From NCBI GenBank assembly GCA_028869035.1, contig JAGWTL010000206.1, forward strand, positions 1-5,682: DNA of 5,682 bases. Direction: 5' to 3'. Numbering within the stretch: the first letter of the stretch is position 1; each line of letters opens with the position of its first letter. Positions 5,669 to 5,682 of this stretch are shown here, piece after piece. The notes below the pieces were generated by a model. That model searched no databases, was not told the origin of the DNA, and worked only from the letters and a program-made list of their open reading frames with translations. Both the position numbers and the translations under genes were made by a program. This stretch comes from Burkholderiales bacterium (GTDB lineage: Bacteria; Pseudomonadota; Gammaproteobacteria; Burkholderiales; Burkholderiaceae_C).

Positions 5669-5682
5669 TGCATCGATTCTAT
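5665..5682 (-). CDS. hemD: Probable 3' end of hemD (partial, last five codons)
   Basis: Reading leftward from the window edge, one frame is open and reads I-E-S-M-Q-stop, with its TGA sharing 4 bp (ATGA) with the hemX start. The fragment is too short to identify by itself. The call rests on the common proteobacterial order hemC-hemD-hemX-hemY and on the stop/start overlap typical of tightly packed operons. A different frame has a TAG at 5679-5681, so another gene end is possible. Confidence 0.45.
   Translation of the reverse strand: MESMQ

Noticed and set aside
1..5682. Mobile elements, CRISPR arrays, tRNA or rRNA genes, phage or toxin-antitoxin modules.
   Set aside because: No transposase, integrase, terminal inverted repeats, regularly spaced repeats or cloverleaf-like sequence was seen; the window is filled by ordinary chromosomal genes.

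Overview
The window is about 5.7 kb of high-GC, densely coding bacterial chromosome. All five complete genes lie on the minus strand, so transcription runs from right to left. The gene content (a hemD-hemX-hemY heme cluster, an RbgA/YlqF GTPase, a DHH phosphoesterase), the Ala/Arg/Leu-rich proteins and the strong GC bias at third positions suggest a betaproteobacterium of the order Burkholderiales, probably Comamonadaceae-like. That assignment is inference from gene style and order; no rRNA or other marker is present. No mobile element, CRISPR array, tRNA or rRNA is visible, and this looks like core chromosome.

Right part (5682 to 3263): the last codons of what is probably hemD (uroporphyrinogen III synthase) overlap the start of hemX by 4 bp, and hemX is followed after 18 bp by hemY. 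HemX and HemY are membrane-anchored companions of the heme/siroheme branch genes. Both lack an assigned enzymatic activity here, although HemX is often mislabelled as a methyltransferase.

Middle (3262 to 2071): after a 72-bp gap holding a hairpin and a good sigma70-type promoter comes a single gene for a soluble protein with a GAF-like N-terminal region and a C-terminal GGDEF domain. It is closed by an intrinsic terminator. The GGDEF domain is degenerate at several active-site positions, including the signature (GGEQF) and the first metal-binding Asp, while the RxxD inhibitory site is intact. This suggests a c-di-GMP-binding effector rather than an active cyclase. The promoter sits so close to the ATG that the mRNA should be almost leaderless.

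Left part (1937 to 40): a two-gene unit. rbgA/ylqF encodes a circularly permuted GTPase of late 50S ribosome assembly. It overlaps by 4 bp a gene for a DHH/DHHA1 phosphoesterase whose substrate cannot be read from the sequence. The roughly 130 bp upstream of rbgA carry a hairpin and a repeated octamer, but no promoter or Shine-Dalgarno sequence I can defend.

The most interesting item is the degenerate GGDEF protein. Everything else is fairly ordinary housekeeping sequence.
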